From contig CP012157.1 of the NCBI GenBank assembly GCA_001602455.1, positions 2,537,733-2,601,732 on the forward strand: DNA of 64,000 nucleotides, read 5' to 3'. Source of the DNA: Betaproteobacteria bacterium UKL13-2 (GTDB lineage Bacteria > Pseudomonadota > Gammaproteobacteria > Burkholderiales > Usitatibacteraceae). The notes beneath the pieces were generated by a model. It saw only the letters and a program-made list of their open reading frames with translations. It did not search any database and was not told where the DNA came from. Made by a program: the position numbers and the translations under genes. Shown one piece after another: positions 53,408 through 61,944 of the stretch. Numbering within the stretch: position 1 is the first letter of the stretch; the number at the start of each line of letters is the position of its first letter.

Positions 53408-54523
53408 ATGTCATTTCAAGCTGAACCCAATTTCACGCATGGCACGCAGGCAAAGACTGGTGTGTTGCTGGTCAATCTGGGTACCCCGGATGAGCCAACG
53501 CCGCAGGCGGTCCGTCGCTACCTGAAAGAATTTCTCGCCGATCCGCGGATTGTCGAAATCCCAAAGTTTGTGTGGTGGTTCATCCTCAATGGCATTATCC
53601 TGAATGTTCGCCCCAAGAAAACTGCCGCCAAATACGCGGGCATTTGGATGCCGGAAGGGTCGCCGCTGCGGGTCTATACTGAGCGTCAGGCTCTGCTTCT
53701 CGCGCAGTCTCTCGCACGGCGGACATCCTCGCCACTCGTTGTGAGAGCGGCCATGCGGTATGGCAATCCGTCGATGGAATCGGTGATCGATGATCTCAAG
53801 AGCGCACAGTGCAACAACATATTGGTGCTGCCGCTCTACCCGCAGTTTGCAGCAAGCACCACGGCATCAACCTTCGACCAACTCGGCCGCATACTCGCCA
53901 CGCGCCGGAGCATCCCTGGCATCCGATTCATTCGCAACTACCATGACCATCCCGCTTTCATTCGTGCGATCGTGCAGAATGTCGAGGCACAGTGGGCCGA
54001 AATTGGACGGCCTGATTTCGCGATTGACAAGCTGCTCATGACCTTCCACGGCGTGCCAAAGTTTCATTTGGATCGCGGCGACCCCTACCACTGCCAATGC
54101 CACAAAACCGCTCGACTCATCGGCGAGCAACTTGGCTTGAAGCCGGCCGATTACGTGGTGACGTTTCAATCGCGCTTCGGCAAAGCAGAATGGCTGCAAC
54201 CCTATACCGATAAGACGTTAGAAGCGCTTGGGGCAGCGAATACGCGCCGTATCGACGTCATCTGCCCAGGCTTCTCGGCTGACTGTCTTGAAACGCTTGA
54301 AGAAATTGCCGATGAAGGACGCGAGACTTTTTTGCATGCAGGCGGCACAGCCTTCAACTACCTGCCGGTCGCGAATGACACCGCACCCTATATTGAGGCG
54401 CTCGCAAATGTCGCGATGGACAACCTCGGTGGCTGGGTCAGTCCAAATTGGGACGCAGCCCGAGCGACGAGGGAGAACGCCATCACGGCGGCGCTGGCCA
54501 CAAAAATGGGCGCATCCGCCTAA
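53408..54523 (+). CDS. hemH: Ferrochelatase HemH
   Basis: Inserts Fe2+ into protoporphyrin IX, the last step of heme synthesis. The 371-aa product has GVLLVNLGTPDEPTPQAVRR, LKEFLADPRIVEIP, MRYGNPSM, the active-site His in LMTFHGVPKFHLDRGDPY, and SRFGKAEWLQPYTDKTLEAL with a late Glu-rich segment. It follows hrcA by 139 bp that show nothing clear. A 14-bp tandem repeat starts at its stop. Confidence 0.97.
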   Translation: MSFQAEPNFTHGTQAKTGVLLVNLGTPDEPTPQAVRRYLKEFLADPRIVEIPKFVWWFILNGIILNVRPKKTAAKYAGIWMPEGSPLRVYTERQALLLAQSLARRTSSPLVVRAAMRYGNPSMESVIDDLKSAQCNNILVLPLYPQFAASTTASTFDQLGRILATRRSIPGIRFIRNYHDHPAFIRAIVQNVEAQWAEIGRPDFAIDKLLMTFHGVPKFHLDRGDPYHCQCHKTARLIGEQLGLKPADYVVTFQSRFGKAEWLQPYTDKTLEALGAANTRRIDVICPGFSADCLETLEEIADEGRETFLHAGGTAFNYLPVANDTAPYIEALANVAMDNLGGWVSPNWDAARATRENAITAALATKMGASA

Positions 54524-54524
54524 C

Positions 54525-54566
54525 GAGGCAGGGAGGGTGAGGCAGGGAGGGTGAGGCAGGGAGGGT
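54525..54566. repeat. 14-bp tandem repeat, three copies, after hemH
   Basis: GAGGCAGGGAGGGT three times without mismatch from one base after the hemH stop, then a decayed partial unit (TAGGCAG). Confidence 0.9.
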
Positions 54567-54593
54567 TAGGCAGCGTGGGGTTATGCCGATGGC

Positions 54594-54634
54594 GCCGGTG
54601 GTGAAGGCTGTCTGTCGCGCTGTCTTCACCCGGC
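54594..54634 (+). terminator. Hairpin downstream of hemH
   Basis: GCCGGTGGTGAAG pairs with CTTCACCCGGC (one-sided bulge), followed by TTT. It probably ends hemH transcription. Confidence 0.5.
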
Positions 54635-54639
54635 TTTGT

Positions 54640-54709
54640 CTAGCCTGAATATTTCACAGCGCACACTCACTCGCTGTCGACAGCGCCCCGACGAGATGTT
54701 CAGGTTAGC
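54640..54709 (-). repeat. Dispersed repeat, copy E (palindromic), at the DUF1631-gene stop
   Basis: Both ends carry the family end motif in opposite directions: AACCTGAACAT, which includes the stop codon of the minus-strand gene, and CTAGCCTGAATATTTCACAG. The centre is the perfect palindrome CGCTGTCGACAGCG (54672-54685). The GTTGCCTCTGA core of the other copies is absent. Confidence 0.7.
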
Positions 54710-56940
54710 ATTCCCATCATCGCGCCTTGAATACTGCGCTCGGTCAACGATTGCTCTTCGATGATCTTAATGCGCCCTTCCCTTTCAAGCATCTGGAACT
54801 TTTCGGCGGTGAGCGTCACGGCCTCTTTGGTATCGTAGTTTTTCAGCACGAAGGTTTCTTTGAGCGGGCTCACCCATGACAGGCGGCATCGCTGAACGGT
54901 GCCATCCACATCGGTCATTTCGATCCATTGGCCACGCTCGATGGTCGTGGTACGTTTGCGCAACTTAGCGCGTGGATCTGAAACAGTGGCATTCGGCTGT
55001 GCTTCAAGTTCATCACTTACCTCTGCCTGCCCGTTAGACTTAGCCTTGGTGGGGCGCAATAGCGAGGAATGAACGTTAACCATGACCTGGAAATATGGTT
55101 CCCGCAGCTCCCGCGAAACACCAATACGATCAAGCCCGGCGTTCAATCGCCCTAACAATGTTGGTAATAGTTTGAGTAGTTTCTGCCGGTCCATTGCCGC
55201 ATCTGCGGGGCTGATACTCCACAACAGTTCGTCTAATGTAACAAGATCCACCTTCCACTGCTCACCGTCTTCTCCATCAAGCAAGTAGTCTTTCGCAAGA
55301 ACAGTTTGCCAGTGCGTTCGCACAAACTCCTTAATCTTGCGAAGGTATATTTTTCCGGCAAACCGGCGATCAACTTCAAAGGCCGCCATCGACTCGCCCA
55401 TCTCAACTTCTTCTTGCTGCTGAACCTGAACAACCGACTCAACAATCACGCTTTGTGCGCTGTTCTCTTCGGCTTGGATAAATGCCAATAACTGGTGGTT
55501 GGCGCGCTCGATGGCGTGCGGATCAACGTCAAAATTTTGGTGCAGGTTATTGACAATGGTCGAGATGCGTTCATAGACCGGATCGCCTAGGCTAAGTGAC
55601 TGTTGACGTTTCACGCCCACGTCGGCGAGTTCATCCACAAAGCGCCGGATGGGATGATCGGGCTTGGTGAAGATCTGCGGCTCCTGCAGCGCTGCTTTGA
55701 ATATCGGCAACTGCAACTTGCCAATCAAGACCTTCATGGTGCCAGGGATGTTAGGTGCCGCAAAAATTTGATCAAAGACGTTGGCAACAACCTCGGTAAT
55801 AACGGTTTGTGCCGGCAGCATGGTCGGCCCAAGTGCCAATGCCGCTTGACGCACAAGATTATTCAACACCGGCTTTGGCACTGCAGCAACCGCAATGAGT
55901 TGTTCGGTCGGCGCATCATAATCGGCAAGGTCAACCGGTGGCAGTGGCTGTGTCTTCTCAGAAGCCGGCGCAACAGTCGCATCACCGGTTGCCGCCGCGA
56001 TGTCAGCGACCGCGTTGGTGGTATCTGCCGACATGGCGGGCGCCGCCGGAACCGCGACGGATGCAGAAAAACGCTCAAGCGCCTCAAGTAATGTTGCATC
56101 GAGCCTGACCTTAGCGCTGCCCACCACCGTGGGTGCTGCGGTTGACGCGCTGTCAACGCTAGGTAGCCGTGCAAGCAGGCGCGCGAACAGGTCGGGCAGG
56201 CTTGGAGGTGAATTGCTACCGCGACCACCGCCGCGAGCAGCCTCCCCGGAGCCCGCCGCCGGTGAGGGCGGAACGTGTGAGATCGCGCGATTAATGGGCT
56301 TCCCGTAGACCACCAGAATTTCAATCATGAACCCGCGACTCACCAATACCTCATTGCCCTCCTTGAGCGCCGCGTTGAGCACCTCAATGATCGCATTGGC
56401 CCCTGCAGCGAGAATTTCGCAGCGCTGCGAGACATTTGCACCTGCCACACCCAACCCCGTCAGCAGTGCGCGGCAGAAGAGCTGTGGCAAGACCGGATTC
56501 TGCCGATCCGTCATATGTGTTACCTCGGCGAGAGCTTCGACACGCTTGCTCAGTTGGAATAACTCATAGCCACAGGCCTCACGAAGACGTTCGGATACAT
56601 TACCGAGCATGATCTCCTCACGCATTTCTTCATCGTCGACCAGCTTCAGCGAATCAATCGAAAACGACATCGCCTTCGTGGCTTGATCCTCATCGCCCGA
56701 TATCTTTTCGTTGAAGCGCTTAATGTAGTCAAGGCGGGTCGCTTCTTGCCAGTCTCGCGACCGTGATTCAAAGACATCTCGGGCACCCAGTATCATCCGC
56801 TTGATGTCGGCATCACCGGTGTTGGTGGCAACATCAAACAGCGCCGCCGACATCGTCGGCATCGCATCAACAAGGCGCTTGGAAAACTCCTGTGCCAAAC
56901 ATTCTCTGAGCTCGTTTATGAGCTTCGTATTTTTGGACAT
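54700..56940 (-). CDS. DUF1631-family protein
   Basis: 746 aa, of a family found mainly in beta- and gammaproteobacteria and annotated only as DUF1631. Helical N-terminal third (LINELRECLAQEFSKRLVDA; DYIKRFNEKISGDEDQA), central helical part, and a C-terminal beta-rich segment (RGQWIEMTDVDGTVQRCRLS) that recalls PilZ-like folds. A Pro/Ser/Gly/Arg-rich stretch at about 222-247 (VPPSPAAGSGEAARGGGRG) looks like inserted low-complexity or translated repeat DNA. Function unknown. Its stop lies in repeat copy E. Confidence 0.85.
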   Translation of the reverse strand: MSKNTKLINELRECLAQEFSKRLVDAMPTMSAALFDVATNTGDADIKRMILGARDVFESRSRDWQEATRLDYIKRFNEKISGDEDQATKAMSFSIDSLKLVDDEEMREEIMLGNVSERLREACGYELFQLSKRVEALAEVTHMTDRQNPVLPQLFCRALLTGLGVAGANVSQRCEILAAGANAIIEVLNAALKEGNEVLVSRGFMIEILVVYGKPINRAISHVPPSPAAGSGEAARGGGRGSNSPPSLPDLFARLLARLPSVDSASTAAPTVVGSAKVRLDATLLEALERFSASVAVPAAPAMSADTTNAVADIAAATGDATVAPASEKTQPLPPVDLADYDAPTEQLIAVAAVPKPVLNNLVRQAALALGPTMLPAQTVITEVVANVFDQIFAAPNIPGTMKVLIGKLQLPIFKAALQEPQIFTKPDHPIRRFVDELADVGVKRQQSLSLGDPVYERISTIVNNLHQNFDVDPHAIERANHQLLAFIQAEENSAQSVIVESVVQVQQQEEVEMGESMAAFEVDRRFAGKIYLRKIKEFVRTHWQTVLAKDYLLDGEDGEQWKVDLVTLDELLWSISPADAAMDRQKLLKLLPTLLGRLNAGLDRIGVSRELREPYFQVMVNVHSSLLRPTKAKSNGQAEVSDELEAQPNATVSDPRAKLRKRTTTIERGQWIEMTDVDGTVQRCRLSWVSPLKETFVLKNYDTKEAVTLTAEKFQMLEREGRIKIIEEQSLTERSIQGAMMGMLT

Positions 56941-57235
56941 GATCTGTTAAAAATAATAAGCCAATGGAATCCGCATCAATTTCACAAGTGTATCGGAACG
57001 TGGCGCACACGGACAGCGATAATCACTCAATTCAATCGCAAGCATGACAGCATACTTAAGTGATCCCTGACAAGGTCCAGTAGAAAGCACCTGAAAATAC
57101 CCGCCAATTCTGGCTTTTCTACAATTACCCTTTGAATAATGACCATCTCGCCAAAACCCAAGCGAAATTGATCGGGCAGCGTTATCATCCATTCACCTAA
57201 TGGCTACTCGCTACACAACTAGGAAAACTCGACCC
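56941..57235. other. Intergenic region between the DUF1631 gene and the holin-like gene
   Basis: About 295 bp with divergent neighbours. A minus-strand frame of 81 codons (56947-57192) is open but has no ribosome site and resembles nothing; I do not call it. It should contain both promoters. Confidence 0.4.
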
Positions 57236-57595
57236 ATGCGTATCCTCGCTCGCTGGTGCGTCAATGCCCTTGCACTACTTGCTGTGGCCTTTCTCTACTC
57301 AGGTGTTCAAGTCGAGGGTATTTTTTCCGCTCTCGCCGCCGCCTTGGTGCTGGGCTTGGTTAACGCGGTCATTCGGCCCATCTTGATCATTCTGACCCTA
57401 CCAGTGACGCTCCTGACGATGGGCTTGTTCATCTTCGTCATTAACGCGCTGCTGTTCTGGTTAGTCGCCGAAATGATTAGGGGGTTTACTGTCACCGGCT
57501 TCACGGCTGCCCTCATTGGCTCGCTAATGTATTCGGTCATTTCACTTTTGGTCAGTTGGCTGATCACGGATGGCCAAAAGCCCCACAAAGGGTGA
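57236..57595 (+). CDS. Small membrane protein, phage-holin-like family (YvlD type)
   Basis: 119 aa from ATG 57236, almost all hydrophobic: four membrane helices (ALALLAVAFLYSGVQVEGIF; ALVLGLVNAVIRPILIILTL; LLTMGLFIFVINALLFWLVA; ALIGSLMYSVISLLVSWLI). The NAVIRPIL...LPVTLLTMGLF pattern is typical of the YvlD/PF04020-type family. Despite the name it is not phage-linked here. An alternative ATG 57200 exists without a ribosome site; AGGA lies rather far from 57236. Confidence 0.85.
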   Translation: MRILARWCVNALALLAVAFLYSGVQVEGIFSALAAALVLGLVNAVIRPILIILTLPVTLLTMGLFIFVINALLFWLVAEMIRGFTVTGFTAALIGSLMYSVISLLVSWLITDGQKPHKG

Positions 57596-57632
57596 AGCCG
57601 TAGAGCAATTGTGGTCTTTTTACTGTTTAGTG

Positions 57633-57660
57633 CTTGAAATCGCTTTGAACGGCCCAATGT
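57633..57660 (+). promoter_or_regulatory. Sigma-32 heat-shock promoter of grpE
   Basis: CTTGAAA, 13 nt, CCCAATGT. The enterobacterial sigma-32 consensus is CTTGAAA with CCCCATnT at 11-16 nt spacing: perfect -35, -10 with one mismatch. It lies 33 bp before the grpE ATG. Confidence 0.85.
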
Positions 57661-57693
57661 CCCGTATGATTTTGTTTTTTCAGGGAAATTGGG

Positions 57694-58242
57694 ATGACAC
57701 AAACATCAGAAAACGCGCCCAACGACGCAACACAAGCGCAAATTGCGATCGATTCCGGCGCAAATTCGGCGATCGATCCGACGGCCGACTTGACCATCAA
57801 GCTGGCGACCGCTGAAGCGGCAGCAGCGAACGCAAAAGATGAGTGGCTACGCGCAAAGGCTGAAACCGAGAATATCCGCCGCCGCGCCGCTGAAGATGTG
57901 CTCAAGGCGCAAAAGTTCGGCGTTGAAAAGATCGCCGATTCACTGCTTGCGGTGAAAGATAGCCTCGATGCCGCGCTGAAGGTCGAAAGCCCCTCGGTTG
58001 AAGCTTACAAACAAGGCGTGGAATTGACTGTACGCCAGCTTGCATCGGTGTTCGAGAAATTCTCGATCCAAGAGGTTAATCCAATGGGTCAGAAATTTGA
58101 TCCGGCGCACCACCAAGCCATTGCGGCAGTGGAGTCCGAACAAGAAGCAAACACTGTGGTGTCGGTGATGCAAAAGGGCTATACCCTGCATGATCGCGTG
58201 TTGCGCCCAGCGCTGGTCGCGGTTTCGAAGGCCAAGTCGTAA
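57694..58242 (+). CDS. grpE: DnaK nucleotide exchange factor GrpE
   Basis: GrpE (182 aa) releases ADP from DnaK. A disordered acidic N-terminus, a long helix (AKDEWLRAKAETENIRRRAA) and the C-terminal beta domain (PMGQKFDPAHHQAIAAVESE; VVSVMQKGYTLHDRVLRPAL) are all present. Preceded by GGG and a sigma-32 promoter; dnaK follows with a promoter of its own. Confidence 0.97.
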   Translation: MTQTSENAPNDATQAQIAIDSGANSAIDPTADLTIKLATAEAAAANAKDEWLRAKAETENIRRRAAEDVLKAQKFGVEKIADSLLAVKDSLDAALKVESPSVEAYKQGVELTVRQLASVFEKFSIQEVNPMGQKFDPAHHQAIAAVESEQEANTVVSVMQKGYTLHDRVLRPALVAVSKAKS

Positions 58243-58258
58243 CGCACTTGACGTCGCA

Positions 58259-58286
58259 CTTGAAGAGATGGGCAATAGCCCCATCT
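58259..58286 (+). promoter_or_regulatory. Sigma-32 heat-shock promoter of dnaK
   Basis: CTTGAAG, 13 nt, CCCCATCT: -10 matches the sigma-32 consensus fully, -35 with one mismatch. AGATGGG in the spacer is complementary to CCCATCT of the -10, giving a small inverted repeat. It lies 40 bp before the dnaK ATG. Confidence 0.85.
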
Positions 58287-58325
58287 AGAACACATTGAAA
58301 AAACTCGCAATAAAGGGAAAAGATC

Positions 58326-60299
58326 ATGGGAAAAATAATTGGAATTGACTTGGGCACCACGAACTCGTGCATTGCCATCATGGAAGCCGGCCAACCGAAG
58401 GTGATCGAGAACGCCGAAGGCGCTCGCACCACACCGTCGATTGTTGCCTACCAAGAAGACGGCGAAGTCCTCGTCGGTGCATCGGCCAAACGTCAGGCCG
58501 TAACCAACCCAAAGAACACTCTCTTCGCCGTTAAGCGCCTGATTGGCCGCCGCTTCGAAGAAAAAGAAGTACAGAAAGATATCGACATGATGCCGTATGC
58601 CATCGTCAAAAATGACAATGGCGACGCGTGGGTTGAAGTGCGCGGCAAACGTATCGCCCCGCCACAAGTATCGTCAGAAGTGTTGCGCAAGATGAAGAAA
58701 ACCGCGGAGGACTATCTCGGCGAAGAAGTCACCGAAGCCGTCATCACGGTTCCGGCTTACTTCAACGACGCGCAACGCCAAGCAACGAAAGACGCCGGTC
58801 GTATCGCGGGTCTGGATGTCAAACGCATCATCAACGAACCGACTGCGGCTGCACTTGCCTTCGGTATGGACAAAAAAGAAGGTGATCGCAAGATCGCGGT
58901 GTATGACTTGGGTGGCGGCACCTTCGACGTCTCAATTATCGAAATCGCATCGGTCGACGGCGAGCACCAGTTTGAAGTGTTATCGACCAACGGCGACACC
59001 TTCCTCGGCGGTGAAGATTTTGACCAGCGCCTGATGGACTACCTGTGTGATGAATTCAAGAAAGAACAAGGCATCGACCTTCGCAAGGACGTGCTGGCAT
59101 TGCAGCGCTTAAAGGAAGCGGCGGAGAAGGCCAAGATTGAGCTGTCGTCGGCGTCGCAGACAGAAGTCAACCTTCCGTACGTGACGGCAGATGCGACTGG
59201 CCCGAAACACTTACTTGTCAAGATCACCCGCGCCAAGTTTGAGGCGCTCGTTGATGAACTCATTGAGCGCACCATTGAGCCATGCCGTATCGCCATTAAA
59301 GATGCCGGTGTGAAGATCGGTGATATCTCCGACGTCATCTTGGTCGGCGGTCAAACCCGTATGCCAAAAGTGCAAGAGAAGGTCAAAGAGATTTTTGGCA
59401 AAGAACCGCGTAAAGACGTAAACCCAGACGAGGCTGTCGCGGTTGGTGCGGCAATTCAGGGCGGTGTTTTGAAAGGCGACGTGAAAGACGTGTTGCTGCT
59501 CGACGTCACACCGCTATCGCTCGGTATCGAGACACTTGGCGGTGTATCGACCAAACTAATCAAGAAAAATACCACAGTGCCGACCAAAGCATCACAAGTG
59601 TTCTCGACGGCTGACGACAATCAATCGGCCGTGACCATTCACGTATTGCAAGGTGAACGTGAGCTCGCGGCAGGTAACAAGTCGCTCGGACAGTTCAATC
59701 TGGAAGGCATCCCACCCTCGCGTCGTGGCCAGCCACAGATCGAAGTCACCTTTGATATTGACGCGAACGGCATCATGCACGTATCGGCCAAAGACAAGGC
59801 AACCGGCAAAGAAAATAAAATCACCATCAAAGCCAACTCGGGTTTGACCGAAGAGGAAATCCAACGCATGGTGAAGGACGCTGAAGCCAATGCTGACGAG
59901 GATAAAAAAGCACTTGAGCTCGTGACTGCGCGTAACCAAGCTGATGCATTGGTACACGAGACCAAGAAGTCGCTCGAAGAGTACGGCGACAAAATCGATG
60001 CGTCCGAGAAGTCTGCAATAGAAGCCGCCAGCAAGGACCTCGAAGAAGCGCTGAAAGGTGTTGATAAAGACGCCATCATCGCCAAAACGGAAGCGCTGAC
60101 CAAAGCGGCACAGAAACTCGGTGAGAAGATGTATGCCGACATGCAAGCAAAAGCCCAAGCTGAAGCTGCTGCGAGTGGTGGACAAGGTGGGCCCGGTGCT
60201 GGTGGTCCGGCGGGTGGTGGGCAGGAAGCCCCGGCCAAAGAGAAAGACATGGGTAACGTCGTTGACGCTGAGTTTACTGAGGTGAAGGACAAGAAATAA
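58326..60299 (+). CDS. dnaK: Chaperone DnaK (Hsp70)
   Basis: 657 aa. N-terminal ATPase begins [19 protein letters not shown] and has [17 protein letters not shown] and [14 protein letters not shown]-like [16 protein letters not shown]; the substrate domain starts near [19 protein letters not shown]. The Gly/Ala-rich lid tail ends [15 protein letters not shown], as in most bacteria. AAAGGGA precedes the ATG. Between it and dnaJ a four-helix-bundle cassette fills the gap. Confidence 0.98.
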   Translation: MGKIIGIDLGTTNSCIAIMEAGQPKVIENAEGARTTPSIVAYQEDGEVLVGASAKRQAVTNPKNTLFAVKRLIGRRFEEKEVQKDIDMMPYAIVKNDNGDAWVEVRGKRIAPPQVSSEVLRKMKKTAEDYLGEEVTEAVITVPAYFNDAQRQATKDAGRIAGLDVKRIINEPTAAALAFGMDKKEGDRKIAVYDLGGGTFDVSIIEIASVDGEHQFEVLSTNGDTFLGGEDFDQRLMDYLCDEFKKEQGIDLRKDVLALQRLKEAAEKAKIELSSASQTEVNLPYVTADATGPKHLLVKITRAKFEALVDELIERTIEPCRIAIKDAGVKIGDISDVILVGGQTRMPKVQEKVKEIFGKEPRKDVNPDEAVAVGAAIQGGVLKGDVKDVLLLDVTPLSLGIETLGGVSTKLIKKNTTVPTKASQVFSTADDNQSAVTIHVLQGERELAAGNKSLGQFNLEGIPPSRRGQPQIEVTFDIDANGIMHVSAKDKATGKENKITIKANSGLTEEEIQRMVKDAEANADEDKKALELVTARNQADALVHETKKSLEEYGDKIDASEKSAIEAASKDLEEALKGVDKDAIIAKTEALTKAAQKLGEKMYADMQAKAQAEAAASGGQGGPGAGGPAGGGQEAPAKEKDMGNVVDAEFTEVKDKK

Positions 60300-60304
60300 C
60301 AGCG

Positions 60305-60734
60305 GAAGGGGGAAGGGAGAAGAGTGAAGGGCGCGCCGTGAAGCGCAACCATCGTGACCTCATCGTATGGCAACAAGCGGTGGAGCTTGTTGTCGATATC
60401 TACGCGCTCACTTCCTCATTTCCCAAATCCGAGCAGTTCGGCTTGGTCTCGCAGATTCGGCGTGCGGTAGCCTTGCCCGCAAACATCGCTGAAGGCGCAG
60501 CGCGCAAGGGAAGCAAGGAGTACTTGCAATTTCTGAGCTTCGCAAGTGGCTCCCTCTCCGAACTCGATACACCTCTCGCGGTTGCGCAAAAAAACACGGG
60601 TATGTTGAAGACGCGACGACTATCTTGGCTAGAGTTGACAGCACTTCAGGCCTAGTGATGGGGCTTGCCGCAGCGATCAAGCGCAAAACTTCTGCGGCCT
60701 AAGCGCCGTCCTTCCCCCTAACCCTTCCCCCTTC
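60305..60734 (+). mobile_element. Four-helix-bundle cassette bounded by inverted repeats in the dnaK-dnaJ gap
   Basis: GAAGGGGGAAGGG (60305-60317) and its perfect complement CCCTTCCCCCTTC (60722-60734) bracket the four-helix-bundle gene; more purine/pyrimidine-rich sequence lies inside both ends. The unit runs from 5 bp after the dnaK stop to 7 bp before the dnaJ ATG. The mobile nature is inference from the flanking repeats and gene type. Confidence 0.55.
60338..60702 (+). pseudogene. Four-helix-bundle protein (23S rRNA intervening-sequence protein family), frameshifted
   Basis: Family members are about 120 aa. From GTG 60338: [60 protein letters not shown], all family hallmarks. At the A7 run 60588-60594 the frame breaks; the next frame continues HGYVEDATTILARVDSTSG to a stop at 60700-60702, giving normal length. 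One extra or two fewer A would restore it. Either phase error of a homopolymer or decay. Confidence 0.8.
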
Positions 60735-60741
60735 ACAAAAA

Positions 60742-61887
60742 ATGGCAAACAAACGCGACTTTTACGAAATCCTTGGGGTCAATCGCGACGCATCAGACGA
60801 CGACATCAAGAAGTCCTATCGCAAACTTGCGATGAAGTTTCATCCGGACCGCAACCCCGACAATAAAGATGCGGAGGAGAAATTCAAAGAGGCAAAAGAA
60901 GCCTATGAAATTCTCTCTGATGCGGAGAAACGTCGCGCCTACGATGCCTATGGGCACGCCGGTGTAAATCCGCAAATGGGCGGCGGCCCCGGCGGCTACG
61001 GTGGCGAAGGCATGGGCGGATTCTCCGATGCGTTCGGCGATATCTTCGGCGAAATTTTTGGTGGCGGCGGTGGCCGTCGTGGCGGCGCTGGCTCACAGGT
61101 ATATCGCGGATCAGACCTCCGCTACAACATGGAGATCACGCTAGAGCAAGCGGCACGTGGCACAGAGACCAAGATACGCATTCCTGCCATGGAAGAGTGC
61201 GATGTTTGTGAGGGTACGGGGGCGAAGCCTGGCACCAAGCCCAAAACCTGCCACACCTGCGGCGGCTCCGGCCAGGTGCGCATGCAACAGGGCTTTTTCT
61301 CGATTCAACAAACCTGCCCGACCTGTCACGGCACGGGCAAGGTCATCCCTGACCCGTGCAAAGCCTGCGATGGGATTGGCCGGGTCAAAAAACACAAAAC
61401 GCTATCTGTGAAGATTCCTGTGGGGGTGGATGACGGTGACCGTATCCGCCTGTCTGGTGAAGGCGAAGCCGGTGTCAATGGCGGCCCACCTGGTGACCTG
61501 TATGTTGTGGTGCAATTGAAGCCACACAACGTATTCCAGCGAGATCGGGCAGACCTGCATTGCGAAATGCCGATTTCATTTACCGTCGCGGCACTGGGTG
61601 GGGAGATCAGCATCCCAACGCTTGATGGCGAAGCGAAGATCAAGATTCCTGCCGAGACGCAATCGGGTCAAGTATTCCGTTTGCGCGGCAAGGGCATCAA
61701 GCCAATTCGCCAAACGTCAAATGGCGACTTAATGTGCCATATCGTTATTGAAACGCCGGTGAGGCTGACCGACCGCCAGAAAGAACTGCTGCGTGAATTG
61801 GAAGAGATTAACAAGAAGGACGGCGACAAACACAACCCCCGCGCGAAGGGGTTTATGGACAAGGTCAAAGATTTCTTCGCAAGCTAG
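60742..61887 (+). CDS. dnaJ: Chaperone DnaJ (Hsp40)
   Basis: 381 aa. J domain with HPD in [10 protein letters not shown], a Gly/Phe-rich linker (about 75-115), four zinc-binding CxxCxGxG repeats ([32 protein letters not shown]) and the C-terminal substrate domain. No Shine-Dalgarno is visible: the ATG is directly preceded by the right inverted repeat of the cassette and a short A-run, so the cassette may have replaced the native leader. Confidence 0.97.
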   Translation: MANKRDFYEILGVNRDASDDDIKKSYRKLAMKFHPDRNPDNKDAEEKFKEAKEAYEILSDAEKRRAYDAYGHAGVNPQMGGGPGGYGGEGMGGFSDAFGDIFGEIFGGGGGRRGGAGSQVYRGSDLRYNMEITLEQAARGTETKIRIPAMEECDVCEGTGAKPGTKPKTCHTCGGSGQVRMQQGFFSIQQTCPTCHGTGKVIPDPCKACDGIGRVKKHKTLSVKIPVGVDDGDRIRLSGEGEAGVNGGPPGDLYVVVQLKPHNVFQRDRADLHCEMPISFTVAALGGEISIPTLDGEAKIKIPAETQSGQVFRLRGKGIKPIRQTSNGDLMCHIVIETPVRLTDRQKELLRELEEINKKDGDKHNPRAKGFMDKVKDFFAS

Positions 61888-61944
61888 TGAAGCAATCTTT
61901 GACCGAAGCAGTCACAAGTCATTGGTGGTGCTTGCAGGTTTTTG

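Noticed and set aside
56220-56290. Repeat insertion inside the DUF1631 gene
   Set aside because: The Pro/Gly/Ser-rich stretch looks inserted, but no second copy is visible in the window; noted only in the gene entry.
56947-57192. 81-codon minus-strand ORF upstream of the DUF1631 gene
   Set aside because: No ribosome site, no recognisable family, and it occupies the only space for the DUF1631 promoter.
57596-58325. CIRCE element near grpE and dnaK
   Set aside because: Searched by eye for TTAGCACTC-N9-GAGTGCTAA and found no match; the inverted repeat AGATGGG/CCCATCT is the sigma-32 -10 region.
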